DNA of 64,000 nt, taken from Prorocentrum cordatum. Its lineage: Eukaryota > Sar > Dinophyceae > Prorocentrales > Prorocentraceae. Position 1 is the first letter of the stretch; every line of letters starts with the position of its first letter. Both the position numbers and the translations under genes were made by a program. The notes under the pieces were generated by a model that did no database searches, was not told the DNA's origin, and saw only the letters and a program-made list of their open reading frames with translations. The DNA is taken from contig CAUYUJ010000914.1 in NCBI GenBank assembly GCA_963575745.1, forward strand, positions 304,290 to 368,289, read 5' to 3'. Positions 19,299 to 29,601 of the stretch are shown piece after piece.

Positions 19299-21117
19299 CA
19301 CGCTTCGGCACACACCCTCTCCTCGACATTTCGGTTTTGGGCTCCCCCACCCTACCATTTTGCGCCCAAAACCGACCACGCCCCCCACCACGCCCCGGCA
19401 TCCACCCTCTCCTGGAGACTCAGGTTTTGGGCCCCCCACCCTACCATTTTGCGCCCAAAGCCGCCCGCGCTCTCCACCACGCCTCGGCACCCACCCTCTC
19501 CTGGAGAATCATGTTATGGGTCCCGCACCCTACCATTTTGCGCCCAAAACCGCGCACGCCCCCCACCACGCCCTGGCACCCACCCTCTCCTGGAGACTGA
19601 CGTTTTGGGCTTCCCCACCCAACCATTTTGCGCCCGCAACCGCCCACGCCCCCCACCACGCCCCGGCACTCACCCTCTCCTGGCGACTCAGGTTTTGGCC
19701 CCCCCACCGTACCATTTTGCGCCCAAAACCGCCCACGCCCCCCACCACGCCCCGGCACCCATCCTCTCCTGGAGACACAGGTTTTGGGCCCTCCACCCTA
19801 CAATTTTGCGCCCAAAACCGCCCACGCCCTCCACCACGCCCCGGCACCCACCCTGTCCTACCATGTCCTGGAGACACAGGGTTTGGGCGTCCCCACCTTA
19901 TCATTTTGCGGCCAAAACCGCCCACGCTCCCCACCACGCCCCGGCACCCACCCTCTCCTGGAGACTTAGTGGGCCCTCCCACCCTACCATTTTGCGCTCA
20001 AAACCGCCCACGCCCCCCACCACGCCCCGGCACCCACCCTCTCCTGGAGACTTAGGTTTTGGGCCTCCCACCCTACCATTTTGCGCTCAAAATCGCGCAC
20101 GCCCCCCACCACGCCCTGGCACCCACCCTCTCCTGGAGACTGACGTTTTGGGCTCCCCCACCCTACCATTTTGCGCCCAAAGCCGCCCACGCCCTCCACC
20201 ACGCCCCAGCACCCACCCTCTCCTGGAGACTTAGGTTTTGGCCCTCCCCACCCTACCATTTTGCGCCCAGAACCGCCCACGCCCTCCACCACGCGTCGGC
20301 ACCCACCCTCTACCCTACCATTTTGCGCCCAAAACCGCCCACGCACCCCACCACGCCCCGGCACCCACTCTCTCCTGGAGACTCAGGTTTTGGGGCTCCC
20401 CCACCCTACCATTGCCCAAAACCGCCCACGCCCCCCACCACGCCCCAGCACCCACCGTCTCCTGGAGATTCAAGTTTTCGGCCCCCCCACCCAATCATTT
20501 TGCACCCACAACCGCCCGCGTTCCCCACCGCGCCCCGGCACCCACCCTCTCCTGGAGACTCAGGTTTTGGGCCCCCCCACCCTACCATTTTGCGCCCAAA
20601 ACCGCCCACGCACACCACCACGCCCCGGCACCCACCCTCTCCTGGAGACTCAGGTTTTGGGCCCCACCCTACCATTTTGCGCCCAAAACCGCCACGCCCC
20701 TCCACCACGCCCCGCACCCACCCTGTCCTACCATGTCCTGGAGACCCAGGTTTGGGCCCTCCCACCTTACCATTTTGCGCCCAAAACCGCCCACGCCCCC
20801 CACCACGCCCGGCACCCACCCTCTCCTGGAGACTTAGGTTTTGGGCCCTCCCACCCTACCATTTTGCGCCCAAAACCGCCCACGCCCCCCACCACGCCCC
20901 GGCACCTACCCTCTCCTGGAGACTCAGGTTTTGGGCCTCCCACCCTACCATTTTGCGCTCAAAACCGCGCACGCCCCCCACCACGCCCTGGCACCCACCC
21001 TCTCCTGGAGACTGACGTTTTGAGCTCCCCCACCCTACCATTTTGCGCCCAAAGCCGCCCACGCCCTCCACCACGCCCCGGCACCCACCCTCTCCTGGAG
21101 ACTCGGGTTTTGGCCCC
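19299..21117. repeat. ~90-bp minisatellite, block 2
   Basis: The same family as 1-4440. It repeats not only the unit but the order of unusual units: the CTGTCCTACCATGTCCTGG variant (about 19853 versus 200), the shortened GACTTAGTGGGCCCTCCC unit (about 19966 versus 309) and the truncated CACCCTCTACCCTACC unit (about 20302 versus 651). Block 2 is therefore a segmental copy of block 1, with later rearrangement. It runs directly into helicase sequence at 21121. Confidence 0.93.
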
Positions 21118-21120
21118 GAA

Positions 21121-22179
21121 GCATGTCCTCGCGGCGACGCACGCGCGTCAGAGCCACATAACTCGACAACGGCGACGTGCTCCCGCCAATCCTCAGATCC
21201 ACGATGACACCTTGCTTAAATGTCTGGCCTTGTGCTGAGTGGGCCGTGACACCAAACGCCGGGGCCAAAGGAAACTGCCGCCGCTTCACTTTCAGACGCG
21301 GATACGGCCGGCCCTTGTCCACGAACCAATCTTTTCTCTGCGGGCTAACTGGGTGCAGGCCCGGAGTTCGGAGCCCCGGAATGGTCCACTTGCATGGGAT
21401 CACGTTACCTGCATCATCGCGACCTTCGTCGAAAAGGACAAATATCACTTTCGGCGTCTTCTGCAAAATGGTCCCCCCTCCCCGGGAGACGCGACCCGCT
21501 CCTTCCTCGCCATCACACACCCATGAGTGCACGGTCCCCACGCGTCCGCGGAGCAGGTACTTGTCCTCGCTGCGATCGATATGATCGGTGAGGGCCACGG
21601 GCATTCCCTCCGCGAGTGGCAAAAACCCATGCAGGTCCCCGCTCTCCTTGTCGTGGCGCTGCAGCCAGGCCATCTTCTGGCGTGGCAGATCTGGCCGCTC
21701 TCGTAGCGCATCCGGCGTCGGAGTGTCGCGCGCAGGGACGTACACCATCGGCTTCTCGTGCAGTCGGGCATATTGCGACGCTCGGAGCTTGTTCACCTCA
21801 TACTTGACGTCGTTATTCGGGAACACTCCGGGGGCACACCGAAACTTCGCCGTGTGGATGCGCGGATCATCTGGACCAGCGATGACGAGCCGGCGCCGTT
21901 CGCGCTCATGCCTGCACTGTGCACATTCCTGCCTGCGGACGTCCTTCGGGGTCACTGCGCGCTGACGGCGTGCTCCGACAGCGTCCTTCTGCGACACCCC
22001 TGCGCCGTCACCCAAGGCCTGACATCTCGTGTTCCCACACTCAACCTGACCGTGTAGCCAACTTCCTGGCACACCAGTATCACGCCCGTGCAAGAAGGAA
22101 TGTGTGTCTTCCGTGAGGTCTCCTTTGCGGAACTCCTCTTGCACGGATTTCAGCCAGGCATCGTCGCAACGCTCGCACT
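21121..22179 (-). pseudogene. Truncated second copy of the Helitron helicase C-terminal half
   Basis: 1059 bp matching 5729-6794 almost perfectly; only about five substitutions were noticed, plus absence of the 7-bp duplication. It covers the helicase from QEEFRKGDLTEDTHSF to YVALTRVRRREDML and stays in one frame, unlike the main copy. At its low-coordinate end the frame runs straight into the minisatellite, giving a chimeric open frame 22144-21035 whose last ~20 codons are repeat. At the other end it stops abruptly against a telomere-like array at 22180. It lacks Walker A/B and the zinc tail and cannot be functional. The two junctions are not at domain boundaries. Confidence 0.93.
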
Positions 22180-22930
22180 AACACCCCCTAACCCATCCTA
22201 ACACCCCCTAACCCATCCTGAGGGTGGGTTAGGGCGGGCTAGGGTGGGTTAGGCGGTGTTTTTGCACAGAAAACCGCTTCCTAACACACCCGAACCCACC
22301 CTGAGGGTGGGTTGGGGTGGGTTAGGGTGGGTTAGGGTGGGTTCGGTGGTGTTTTTTTGTTAAGAAAACCGCTCCTAACACCCCCGAACCCACCCTGAGG
22401 GTGGGTTAGGGTGGGTTAGGGTGGGTTTTTTGACATCAACGGTCAAGGACCCCAAAGACTGGGGCAAAAATTGCTCAGGACAAGCCATGAGCAGAGCAAG
22501 CGTGAAAGGCCCTGCCAGAATTAGGCTGGGCCAGGCCGACTGCAGGCGACTGCAGACGGAAGCTTAGGGGCTACGGTGGGTTAGGTGGTGTTTTTGCCGA
22601 GAAAAATCAATCCGAACACTCCTTGCCCCACTCTGAATGTGGGTTAGGGCGGGTTAGGGTGAGATAGGGAGTTTGTTTGCCCAGAAAAACCCAGCCTAAC
22701 ACACCCTAGCCCACCCTGAGGGTGGGTCAGGGTGGGTTCGGAAGTGTTTTTGTTCAGAAAACCCTTCCCAACACCCCCTAACCCACCCTGAGGGTGGGCT
22801 AGGGCGCGTTAGGGTGGGTTAGAGAGGGTTAGAGGGTGTTTTTTGCAAAGAAAACCTCTCCTGGTTAAGGCGGGTTAAGCTGGGTTAGGGTGGGTTAGGG
22901 TGGTCTAGGGGGTGTTTTTTTTTCCAAAGG
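22180..22930. repeat. Telomere-like GGGTTAGGGT array with repeated hairpins
   Basis: Blocks of the 10-mer GGGTTAGGGT alternate with spacers such as GTTTTTGCACAGAAAACC. At least five near-perfect palindromes with arms AACCCACCCT and GGGTGGGTT occur (about 22210, 22293, 22387, 22709, 22780). The unit differs from canonical TTAGGG or TTTAGGG telomere repeats. G-quadruplex potential is evident from the GGG spacing. 22440-22570 is a non-repeat insertion. Confidence 0.85.
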
Positions 22931-22984
22931 GGTTATGGGAACTGCCACCCCTGCTGATATTTGCTGGTTCACCGTGCACCAAGC

Positions 22985-23415
22985 TCGGACCGCAAATATA
23001 CGACTAGACGGTTGAAAAGCCAAATATACCACTAGACGATTCGAGGGGAGGAGCAAATATACCACTAGACGGCTGGGAGGCTTGGGGAGGGGCAAATATA
23101 CCACTAGACGGTTGGATACCGCCGGGCTACAGAACTATAGGGTTATAGAGCTATAAGGCTATAGGGCAAAAAAGCTGAGAGCTATAGAGCGTTTTTCTTT
23201 TTCTCCCCCCAGAGCACGACCATGAGGGAGCAAATAAACCACTAGACGGTTGGAGGGGCACATATACCACTAGACGGCGGGGGGGGGGACAAATATACCA
23301 CTAGACGGTCGGGGGGCTTGGGGAGATCAAATGTCCCACTAGACAGTTGGAAGGGGGGGAATATACCACAGGACGGATGGGGAGGCAAATCTACCACTAG
23401 ACGGTTGGGAGGGGG
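22985..23415. repeat. Minisatellite with CAAATATACCACTAGACGG core
   Basis: About nine diverged units of 35-55 bp, each with AAATATACCACTAGACGGT. A TATAGGG/CTATAG-rich stretch at 23124-23190 interrupts the array. Confidence 0.85.
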
Positions 23416-23419
23416 GCAT

Positions 23420-24010
23420 ATATCAGCCCCGCCGTCGTCGTCGTCATCGTCATCATCGTCATCATGGTCGACGCCCGGGCGGACGACCGACGGGAAAAAT
23501 CGAACTTTCCGGTCGGTCGGCCTCCCAGCCGTCGTCGTCGTCATCGTCATCATCGTCATCATCGTCATCATCATGTTCGACGGCCGGGCGGACGACCGAT
23601 CGGAATGTTCGAACTTCCCGGTTGGTCGGCCGCCCCGACGTCGTCGTCGTCATCGTCATCATCGTCATCATCATGGTCGACACCCGGGCGGACGACCGAC
23701 CAAAAAATTCGATCTAGCCGGTTAGTCGGCCGCCCGCCGTCGTCGTCGTCATCATCATTATCGTCGTCGTGGTCGACGGCCGGGCGGACGACCGACCGGA
23801 AAGTTCAAACTTTCCGCTTAGTCGGCCGCCCCGCCGTCATCGTCGTCATCGTCATCATCGTCATTATCACGGTCGACGGCCGGGCGGACGACCGACCGGA
23901 AAGTTCGAACTTTCCGGTTGGTCGGCCGCCCCGCCGTCGTCGTCGTCATCGTCATCATCGTCATCAGCATGGTCGTTGTCGTTGTCGTCGTCGTCGCCGT
24001 CGTCGTCGTC
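23420..24010. repeat. ~100-bp tandem repeat with palindromic core
   Basis: Five units, spaced about 97-109 bp, each made of a GTC/ATC microsatellite, then GTCGACGGCCGGGCGGAC, then an inverted repeat centred on TTCGAA. In the last unit the inverted repeat is a perfect 22-bp palindrome (23896-23917); in earlier units it is partly mutated. The microsatellite continues to 24030. Confidence 0.88.
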
Positions 24011-24030
24011 GCCGTCGGCGTCGTCGTCGC

Positions 24031-25255
24031 CCTGGGGCTGCCACATGTGCAACTGTCGCCACTCTTCGCCTCGTCCCGCCTTTTCCAAAAACCCCACGAG
24101 ATGGAAGCCTATCCCAAGGAAAGCGAGCAGAAGAGGAGAGAAGGGTGCAGTGCCTGCAACACCTGATGGGCGACAGCCAACGCCTGACCCTGCCTGCTGC
24201 CGACTGACCCTTTCATCGGAGCAGCCTTGAAAAGTGCGTGGTTGAAAAAAGGCGATTCTGATCTGGGCGCGCGTCGCCATGCAAGGACGCCGTCACACAG
24301 AAGCCGGCCGCCTGCCGACGCCAGCGCGCCACCGCACGTGCGGCTTGCGCAGTGGGCGCAGAAAGAACCACCACACATCCAACCTTGGTGATCCCAAAAC
24401 GGTGTGTAGGAACAGAGGAAACCGACACCACCACCACCAGGGACCACCAGCGCGAGGAGCCAAGGGGGGCCCCCCTGGTGGTGTGGCCCCCCCTCTCGCT
24501 CGAGACATCCCCCATCCCCAGCTCGGGGAGGCATCGTGGACCTCCTCGCTGGAGGTTGCCCCCCTGGTGGTGGTGGTGGTGGTGCCGCTTCTCTTCCCCC
24601 CGAAATGATGGTGCTGGTGGTGACAGACCGTGCGGCGACGTCGAAACCTTTAAGACCTCACCGCGCGGTCCATCACCGCACGGTTTTGGGACCTCGGAGG
24701 CCGCAGGCACCCGAGGCGTCCTCGGAGAACGGCCCCAGTCTCAAATCCGCGCGCTCACCCCAAGTCCCCGCTCCGACCAAAATCGGTTCGAAAGAAAGCC
24801 CCAGACCCCTGACGGTGTCCATCCGCACAAGGTTTTCACTCCGCGTCGGTCTTGCGAGCCTTGTGGGGCCGCGCACGGCCTCCAGACGCCGAAAACGACG
24901 AGAAACCGAAAACGACGAAAAGTCTATGAGAAGTCCGACTCACCCGACGGTGGGATCACCACACCGTCTTGAGGCCCCCGACAGGCGTGTCGCAGAGGCA
25001 ACAGTGCCCGGGCCTGAAGGCCTGTCGCCTCCACGCCCGCCCCGCCTGACGCGCCGCGGGGCTCGCCGCCCGCTCTCTGCACGAGGGGTCCGGCGCGCGC
25101 AAGACACCTCCCGACGAGCTGCGGCCACAGAAAGCGCAGGCCGCTCGAGCGGACACATCCTTATTACTTAGTAGATCTTATTAGAATATACCCTTACCTA
25201 CTTCGTTTTCCGGCCGATAGCCAGCCAATCCGAGCCCTACCATCCGGACTGAAAA
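24031..25255. other. No convincing gene
   Basis: Open frames here overlap each other on both strands and contain simple-sequence stretches such as TGGTGG (24565-24590). An inverted GGGGGGCCCCCC lies near 24462. No domain or motif is recognised. Confidence 0.5.
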
Positions 25256-25260
25256 ACATC

Positions 25261-25500
25261 AATACAAAGTGGCAATTTTTCCTCTCAACATGGCCTTTCT
25301 TGTCGTCGACGATACGAAATGCGTGGCAGGAACAGGACGCGGCGCACATCGCGCGCGGCCGTCAACCCGGACCCGCCCATCCTTACTGTTAAAAACAATA
25401 CAAAGTCTTCGTTTTCCCTCTCCCCATGGCCTGTCCAGTCGTCGAAGATGCGAAATGCGTGGCAGGAATGGGACCAAGCGCACATCGCGCGCGGACGCCT
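25261..25500. repeat. Two-copy direct repeat, 136-bp period
   Basis: AATACAAAGT at 25261 and 25397 each begin about 105-120 bp of similar sequence ending GGCGCACATCGCGCGCG / AGCGCACATCGCGCGCG. A partial unit, no gene. Confidence 0.8.
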
Positions 25501-25504
25501 CAGG

Positions 25505-25995
25505 CCAGGCTGCGGCGTCGGCGCCGGCGTCGTCGGCGTCGTCGTCGTCGGCGTCGGTGTCGGTCTCGTCGGCGTCGAGATCGCCGTCTGCGTCGTCCTC
25601 GACGTCGGCGCCGTCGGCGTCGGCGTCGTCGGCGTCGGGGCCGTTTGAACCGTTCCCGAGAGCCCCCGTTGGCAGCTCCCTTGAGTCGAGGTAGGGGGGG
25701 GGAAGGCTCGGGGGCCGAAGCCCGCCGCATCACCACCTGGGACCTGCCGCCCCGCCCACACCAGGAAGGGTCGCACGGACCACGGGGAGCACTTCTCTCC
25801 TCCTCAGGCGGTGGAGCCCCCTCCTCCTCCCACTCTTCCTCCTCCTTCCTCCTCCACCTCCCCCTCCTCCCTCCTCCACCTCCTCTTCCTCCCCCCTCCT
25901 CCTCCTCATCCTCCTCCTCCTCCTCCTCTTCCTCCTCCTCCTCCTCCTCCTCCTCCTCCTCCTCTCCTCCTCCTCCTCCTCCCTCGCCCTCCTGC
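25505..25995. repeat. GTCGGC hexamer array and CCTCCT polypyrimidine tract
   Basis: 25510-25645 is dominated by GTCGGC and GTCGTC. 25805-25990 is almost entirely CCTCCT on the plus strand. Between them is about 150 bp of unique GC-rich sequence with no gene. Confidence 0.85.
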
Positions 25996-25999
25996 TGGA

Positions 26000-26315
26000 G
26001 GAGGGAGGGGGCAAGGCAAGGTCGGGATTCACCACGGGGGGGGGTTCCGGAAGGGCGGGGTAAGCCTGCGATCGGCCGTTGCACCGAACTGGCCAAAACC
26101 AATGCCCCCCGCATGCCTCAGCTATCGGCAACCATCGGGGGCTCCCGGCAGCCGGGGGCATTTGTCCTGAGCGGTTCGGTGCGCCAACGGACCGTGCTCA
26201 CACCCACCCCAGGGCACACGCACCCGTTGCAGGATCCCGACAGGAGAAAAACTGGCGGGAGCAGGAACCGGAGGCTGGCGGCGAAGGCAGCGGGATGTTC
26301 CCGGCTGCAGCGACC
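26000..26315. other. Unique sequence downstream of the PIP-box gene
   Basis: Nothing recognisable; on the minus strand it would be 3' flank of the gene that ends at 26316. Confidence 0.4.
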
Positions 26316-27919
26316 TTACACTGGAGCCTCAGAAGGGGCCACTCGAAAAAACTGCGTCAGAGGGCGCTGCCGGCTCGTCGCGCGTGCATCCTGTATCAAC
26401 CGGTAGCACGTATAGTGAGCTTGCCACGATCCGTGGCTTTTCGTTGAAAGACCCAAGCACGTGCGACACGTAACATGGCCTGGCAAGTGCCTGGGCACAT
26501 TCTGCAGGACCTCAATCGAATGTTCAAAATGACACAACTCATTCCCCAAACCATATGAGAGGATTTCTCGACGGAGGGATGGCCAGTGGGGATGTCGAAG
26601 CAACTGCGCCCAGATCTTGACACGGCTGGGCTCCTTCACCATGGATCTGTCCCCAGGCGCCGGCCTCGTGTAGCACACGTTGAGCGATTTCTGAAACAAG
26701 CACAACTTCCACTGCAACGAATGCATGCAGGGCAACCAAATGCCCAGATCCTCTAATGCCGAGTACAAGTCGCGAGCGGCATCATCAATGCGCGAAGCAG
26801 TGAGAAGAGGATAGAATATACGCAGCCCGTCGCAGGCACCGTTGCCGAACAAACTCTTGCCAACGAAATACTCGCGTAAAGGTGAATGCGCGTTAGTACG
26901 CGCCTCGTGAAGCAAGATGATGTGCCGCAAAAACTCCTTCGCATTGAAAGCGCCAATTCCTTTGACGCCAAGCAACGCAGCCTCTATCTGCGCCATCGAC
27001 CCGAGCAGCCAGGGAACCGAAGTTGATGCATCCATGATTTTTGTGATGTGCTCTCCCAAACGGAAAAATACACCGCCCTCCCGGCAAGCCTGCAAAATTT
27101 TCGGAAAATCCGCGCGGTTCCTCTGATTGTAGCACCCTCGAAACGTGGCGGTAAGCTCAGGTCCGTAAGGCTGCGGAGCACCAGTAAAAACATTATACAA
27201 CATGAACTCGGCGACCACCGCCACGTCGGGCAAGGTATCCCATATCAGAAGCAGCTCCTCATAACACTTGATAAACGCCCATGTTGTGGTGTCACAAAGG
27301 CGATCGGGGCCCTCGTCCGCCGCCGCGCCACCCTGGCACGATGAAGCGTGCTACAGTTCCAAATGCTGTCTGGCAGGATGTCTGACGATTTCAACAGGGC
27401 CTCAAGGCAGCCTCAGGGGCCCGCATCCTCGCTGGCACGGTGGCGGAGCTTGCCGCAGCCTGCTGCATAAAAGTACTGAGAGAACAAAAAGAGCACGGGC
27501 AGAACATACAGCCCACTGTTCCGCCGCAAGAACAAAGACCACCGGGCTCTAATGAAGAAACGAAAGATAACCAACATTCTGTCAAAATTGTCGGACCGAA
27601 CTAAAAGTGTATCCGTCTTCTTCCCAGGAACAGTGGGTCTCACAACCAGGCGTCTTTTGACGGACAACTCTTTGCCTAGGCTTCGCTCACCGTGCTCGTG
27701 AAGGTACTGATAAAATTTCCGAGCGTGCTCGTCGCCAAACTTGCTGGCATCAATGCCCGTGTTGTACCGGGAAAACGCCCCTGTCACCACCTCATGTACA
27801 GTTCCCTCGCCGCCGTCGTCAGCTGCGACTGCTCCACAGCTCATCACAAACGCTGCGCTGGCCCTTTGAGTGCAAGCTCGAGCGCGCCTCCAGGCGGTCT
27901 GAAGCTCTGAGCCACTCAC
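26316..27919 (-). pseudogene. Broken gene: HhH-like, Cys/His cluster and PIP-box protein
   Basis: The long intact part is 27233-26316 (305 codons from a TTG; the frame is open upstream to about 27350). It has ordinary protein composition and codes for KGIGAFNAKEFLRHIIL, which looks like a helix-hairpin-helix DNA-binding stretch, then CRTCLG...GSWQAHYTC, a plausible zinc site, and at the very end QRPLTQFF, an exact match to the PCNA-interacting PIP-box pattern QxxLxxFF. Upstream coding sequence continues in another frame at 27919-27413 (LVRSDNFDRMLVIFRFFIRAR) and beyond its TGA in the same frame to about 27310. One stop (27415-27413) and one frame change therefore separate the halves. An unspliced intron is possible; a 34-base GT...AG segment occurs near 27480-27520 but does not repair both breaks. 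The domain mix suggests a replication-associated DNA base-processing or repair protein. The family is not identified. Confidence 0.5.
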
Positions 27920-28505
27920 GCCGACGGAACACAGGAAATTAGCCTATCGAAAGACCCAACCATATGCAGCAGCAAATGCCGCATTGCGGGCACCGCTTTC
28001 AGTGGAACTCCCTATGGGGCCTCGCACGAAGGGTTTCGCACGAACACACACACGACACACACGCACCCACACGCACGCACACACCACATACACGCAGGAA
28101 TCTACACAACATACGGTTCCCAACAGAGCCACAATAACGTCCAAGAGGACCGCAGGACTTCTGCGCCAAGCACGCCCGGGGTGAGCGTAGGGGGCCGTGG
28201 ACGGCCTCAAGAGCAGAACCAAGAAAGTGCTCGCTCCACAGATGCAGCCTCTGAAACATCGGCATCAACTAGCTTTTGATCGCTCGAACTAGCTTCGCAA
28301 GAAAGCAGCAAATGCCATAATCGAATCGAAAGACGGAACGGCGACCGAAACGAATCGGAGAGTCAGACCCTGGCGTCTTGAAAGCACTCTGGGAGCCTCT
28401 CGGTGGCGACTCTTGGGGCCTCTTGGAGCTTCTTTGGGGCCTCTGGGACCCTGCTTCTTAAAGATCATCGCGCCTTCGTGAGCTTCTTTGGCGTGGGCGG
28501 CCAAA
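27920..28505. other. Intergenic with CA/CGCA-rich microsatellite
   Basis: 28040-28105 is an ACACAC/GCACGC-rich microsatellite. 28370-28470 contains several GGGCCTCTTGG-type dispersed repeat units. No gene is seen. Confidence 0.6.
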
Positions 28506-28509
28506 AGGG

Positions 28510-28690
28510 GGGTGTCCAAGAGGGGAGGTGGAAATAATGACCGGCGGCATGCGCGCGGCCCAGCGGGAGGGCCAGGCACGTGATGAAACAAGAAGAAGCG
28601 CCATGAAATCTGCGGAAAAATCATGGCCCTCGCCATGATATCCACCCCCCCCTAGTCATCACCCCCCTCTTTGCCGCCCCCGACTTTGGG
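28510..28690. repeat. Dispersed repeat E, copy 1
   Basis: Shares GTGTCCAAGAGGGG, AATAATGACCGGCGGCA, GGCGCC/GCGCCATGAAATCTG and CCCCCCCTAGTCATCACCC landmarks, in order, with 39448-39702. No coding content. Confidence 0.75.
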
Positions 28691-29160
28691 AGCCTCCCGA
28701 GGGCTCTTCGGAGCCTCGTTGGGTGCGTCCTCGGAGCCTCGCTGGTGCTTCTCCGGGCGTGGGGGTCTCTTGGTGGCCTCTGGAGGCCCCTCGGGTGCGC
28801 TCGGGACGCCTCTCGGGGACATCTGGGAGCGCCCCTTAGGGAGGTCGCGCGCAAGCCTCGGAAGCGCATCGGGGGCGAACATGCGAGGCCGCCCAAATCA
28901 TATATTTTAGAATGATTTTGAATCGTGTTCGCTTCTCTCGGGCTTCCACGGAGCTCTTTTGGATGGTCTTGGAGGCCTGTCGGAGGCTTCTCGGCGCTCT
29001 CGTGGGTGCTCGTAGGAGCCTCAGAGCCCTTTTGAGCTGTCCCAGAGGCATTCAGAGGCGTCCCGCATCCGAGAAAACATTAAAAAGCATCAGCAGGGCG
29101 TTTCTAGGAGCTGCACGGGGCGTTACAGAGGGTCATGCTGGGCTCTGCGGGGTACCTGTG
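28690..29160. repeat. GGGCCTCTTGG-type dispersed repeat
   Basis: Degenerate 10-22-bp units of CCTCTTGGGAGC, CCTCGGAG and similar to about 28860, again around 28960-29050. The same family recurs at 33380-33660, 36560-37900, 48930-49070 and, reversed, 60770-61880. Confidence 0.7.
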
Positions 29161-29241
29161 GGCTTGAAAGGATGTTCAATGCCAAAACAGGACGCGGACG
29201 GAGAGGGGGGAGCGCAACCTCAGTGGCCTCAAGCCCGAGAG

Positions 29242-29601
29242 CTAGAGGCCAGAGAGGGACGAAGCGAAGGGACCATAGGAAGAGGACGAGGAGCAGGACT
29301 CAGCGCCTCCTCCACCCATCGCCGGGACGTCGCACTGGCCGTAGAAATTGTGGCCGCAGGCCAGGGCCGTCCCGTCGCTCCTCAGCAGCACGGTGTGATC
29401 GCCACCCGCAGCGACCTGCGTGTAAGTCAGGCCTCCTCCACCCAGCGCCGGGACGTCGCACTGGCCGTCGCTATTGTGGCCGCAGGCCACGGACGTCCCG
29501 TCGCTCCTCAGCAGTACAGTATGGTACGCACCTGCAGCGACCATGTTGCGGCCCGCGGGCCCACGGGGCTCGGGCAGAGACCCTCTCGTCCACATATCCA
29601 C
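29242..29601 (-). pseudogene. RCC1-like repeat fragment
   Basis: 120 codons on the minus strand holding two 42-residue repeats of the form VAAG..HTVLLRSDGT..ACGHN..GQCDVPA. This is the RCC1-type beta-propeller blade pattern, in the variant that is very abundant in dinoflagellate predicted proteins. A full propeller needs about seven blades, so this is a fragment or an isolated exon. Sequence on either side degenerates: the residues before the first blade and the Ser-rich tail after the second look non-coding. No partner or substrate can be proposed. It is useful mainly as evidence for the organism. Confidence 0.7.

Noticed and set aside
22180-22930. True chromosome-end telomere
   Set aside because: The unit is a 10-mer interrupted by spacers and strand switches, and unrelated sequence continues on both sides.
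24213-24710. Minus-strand ORF with a run of six histidines
   Set aside because: The run is produced by a TGG/CCA microsatellite and no domain accompanies it.
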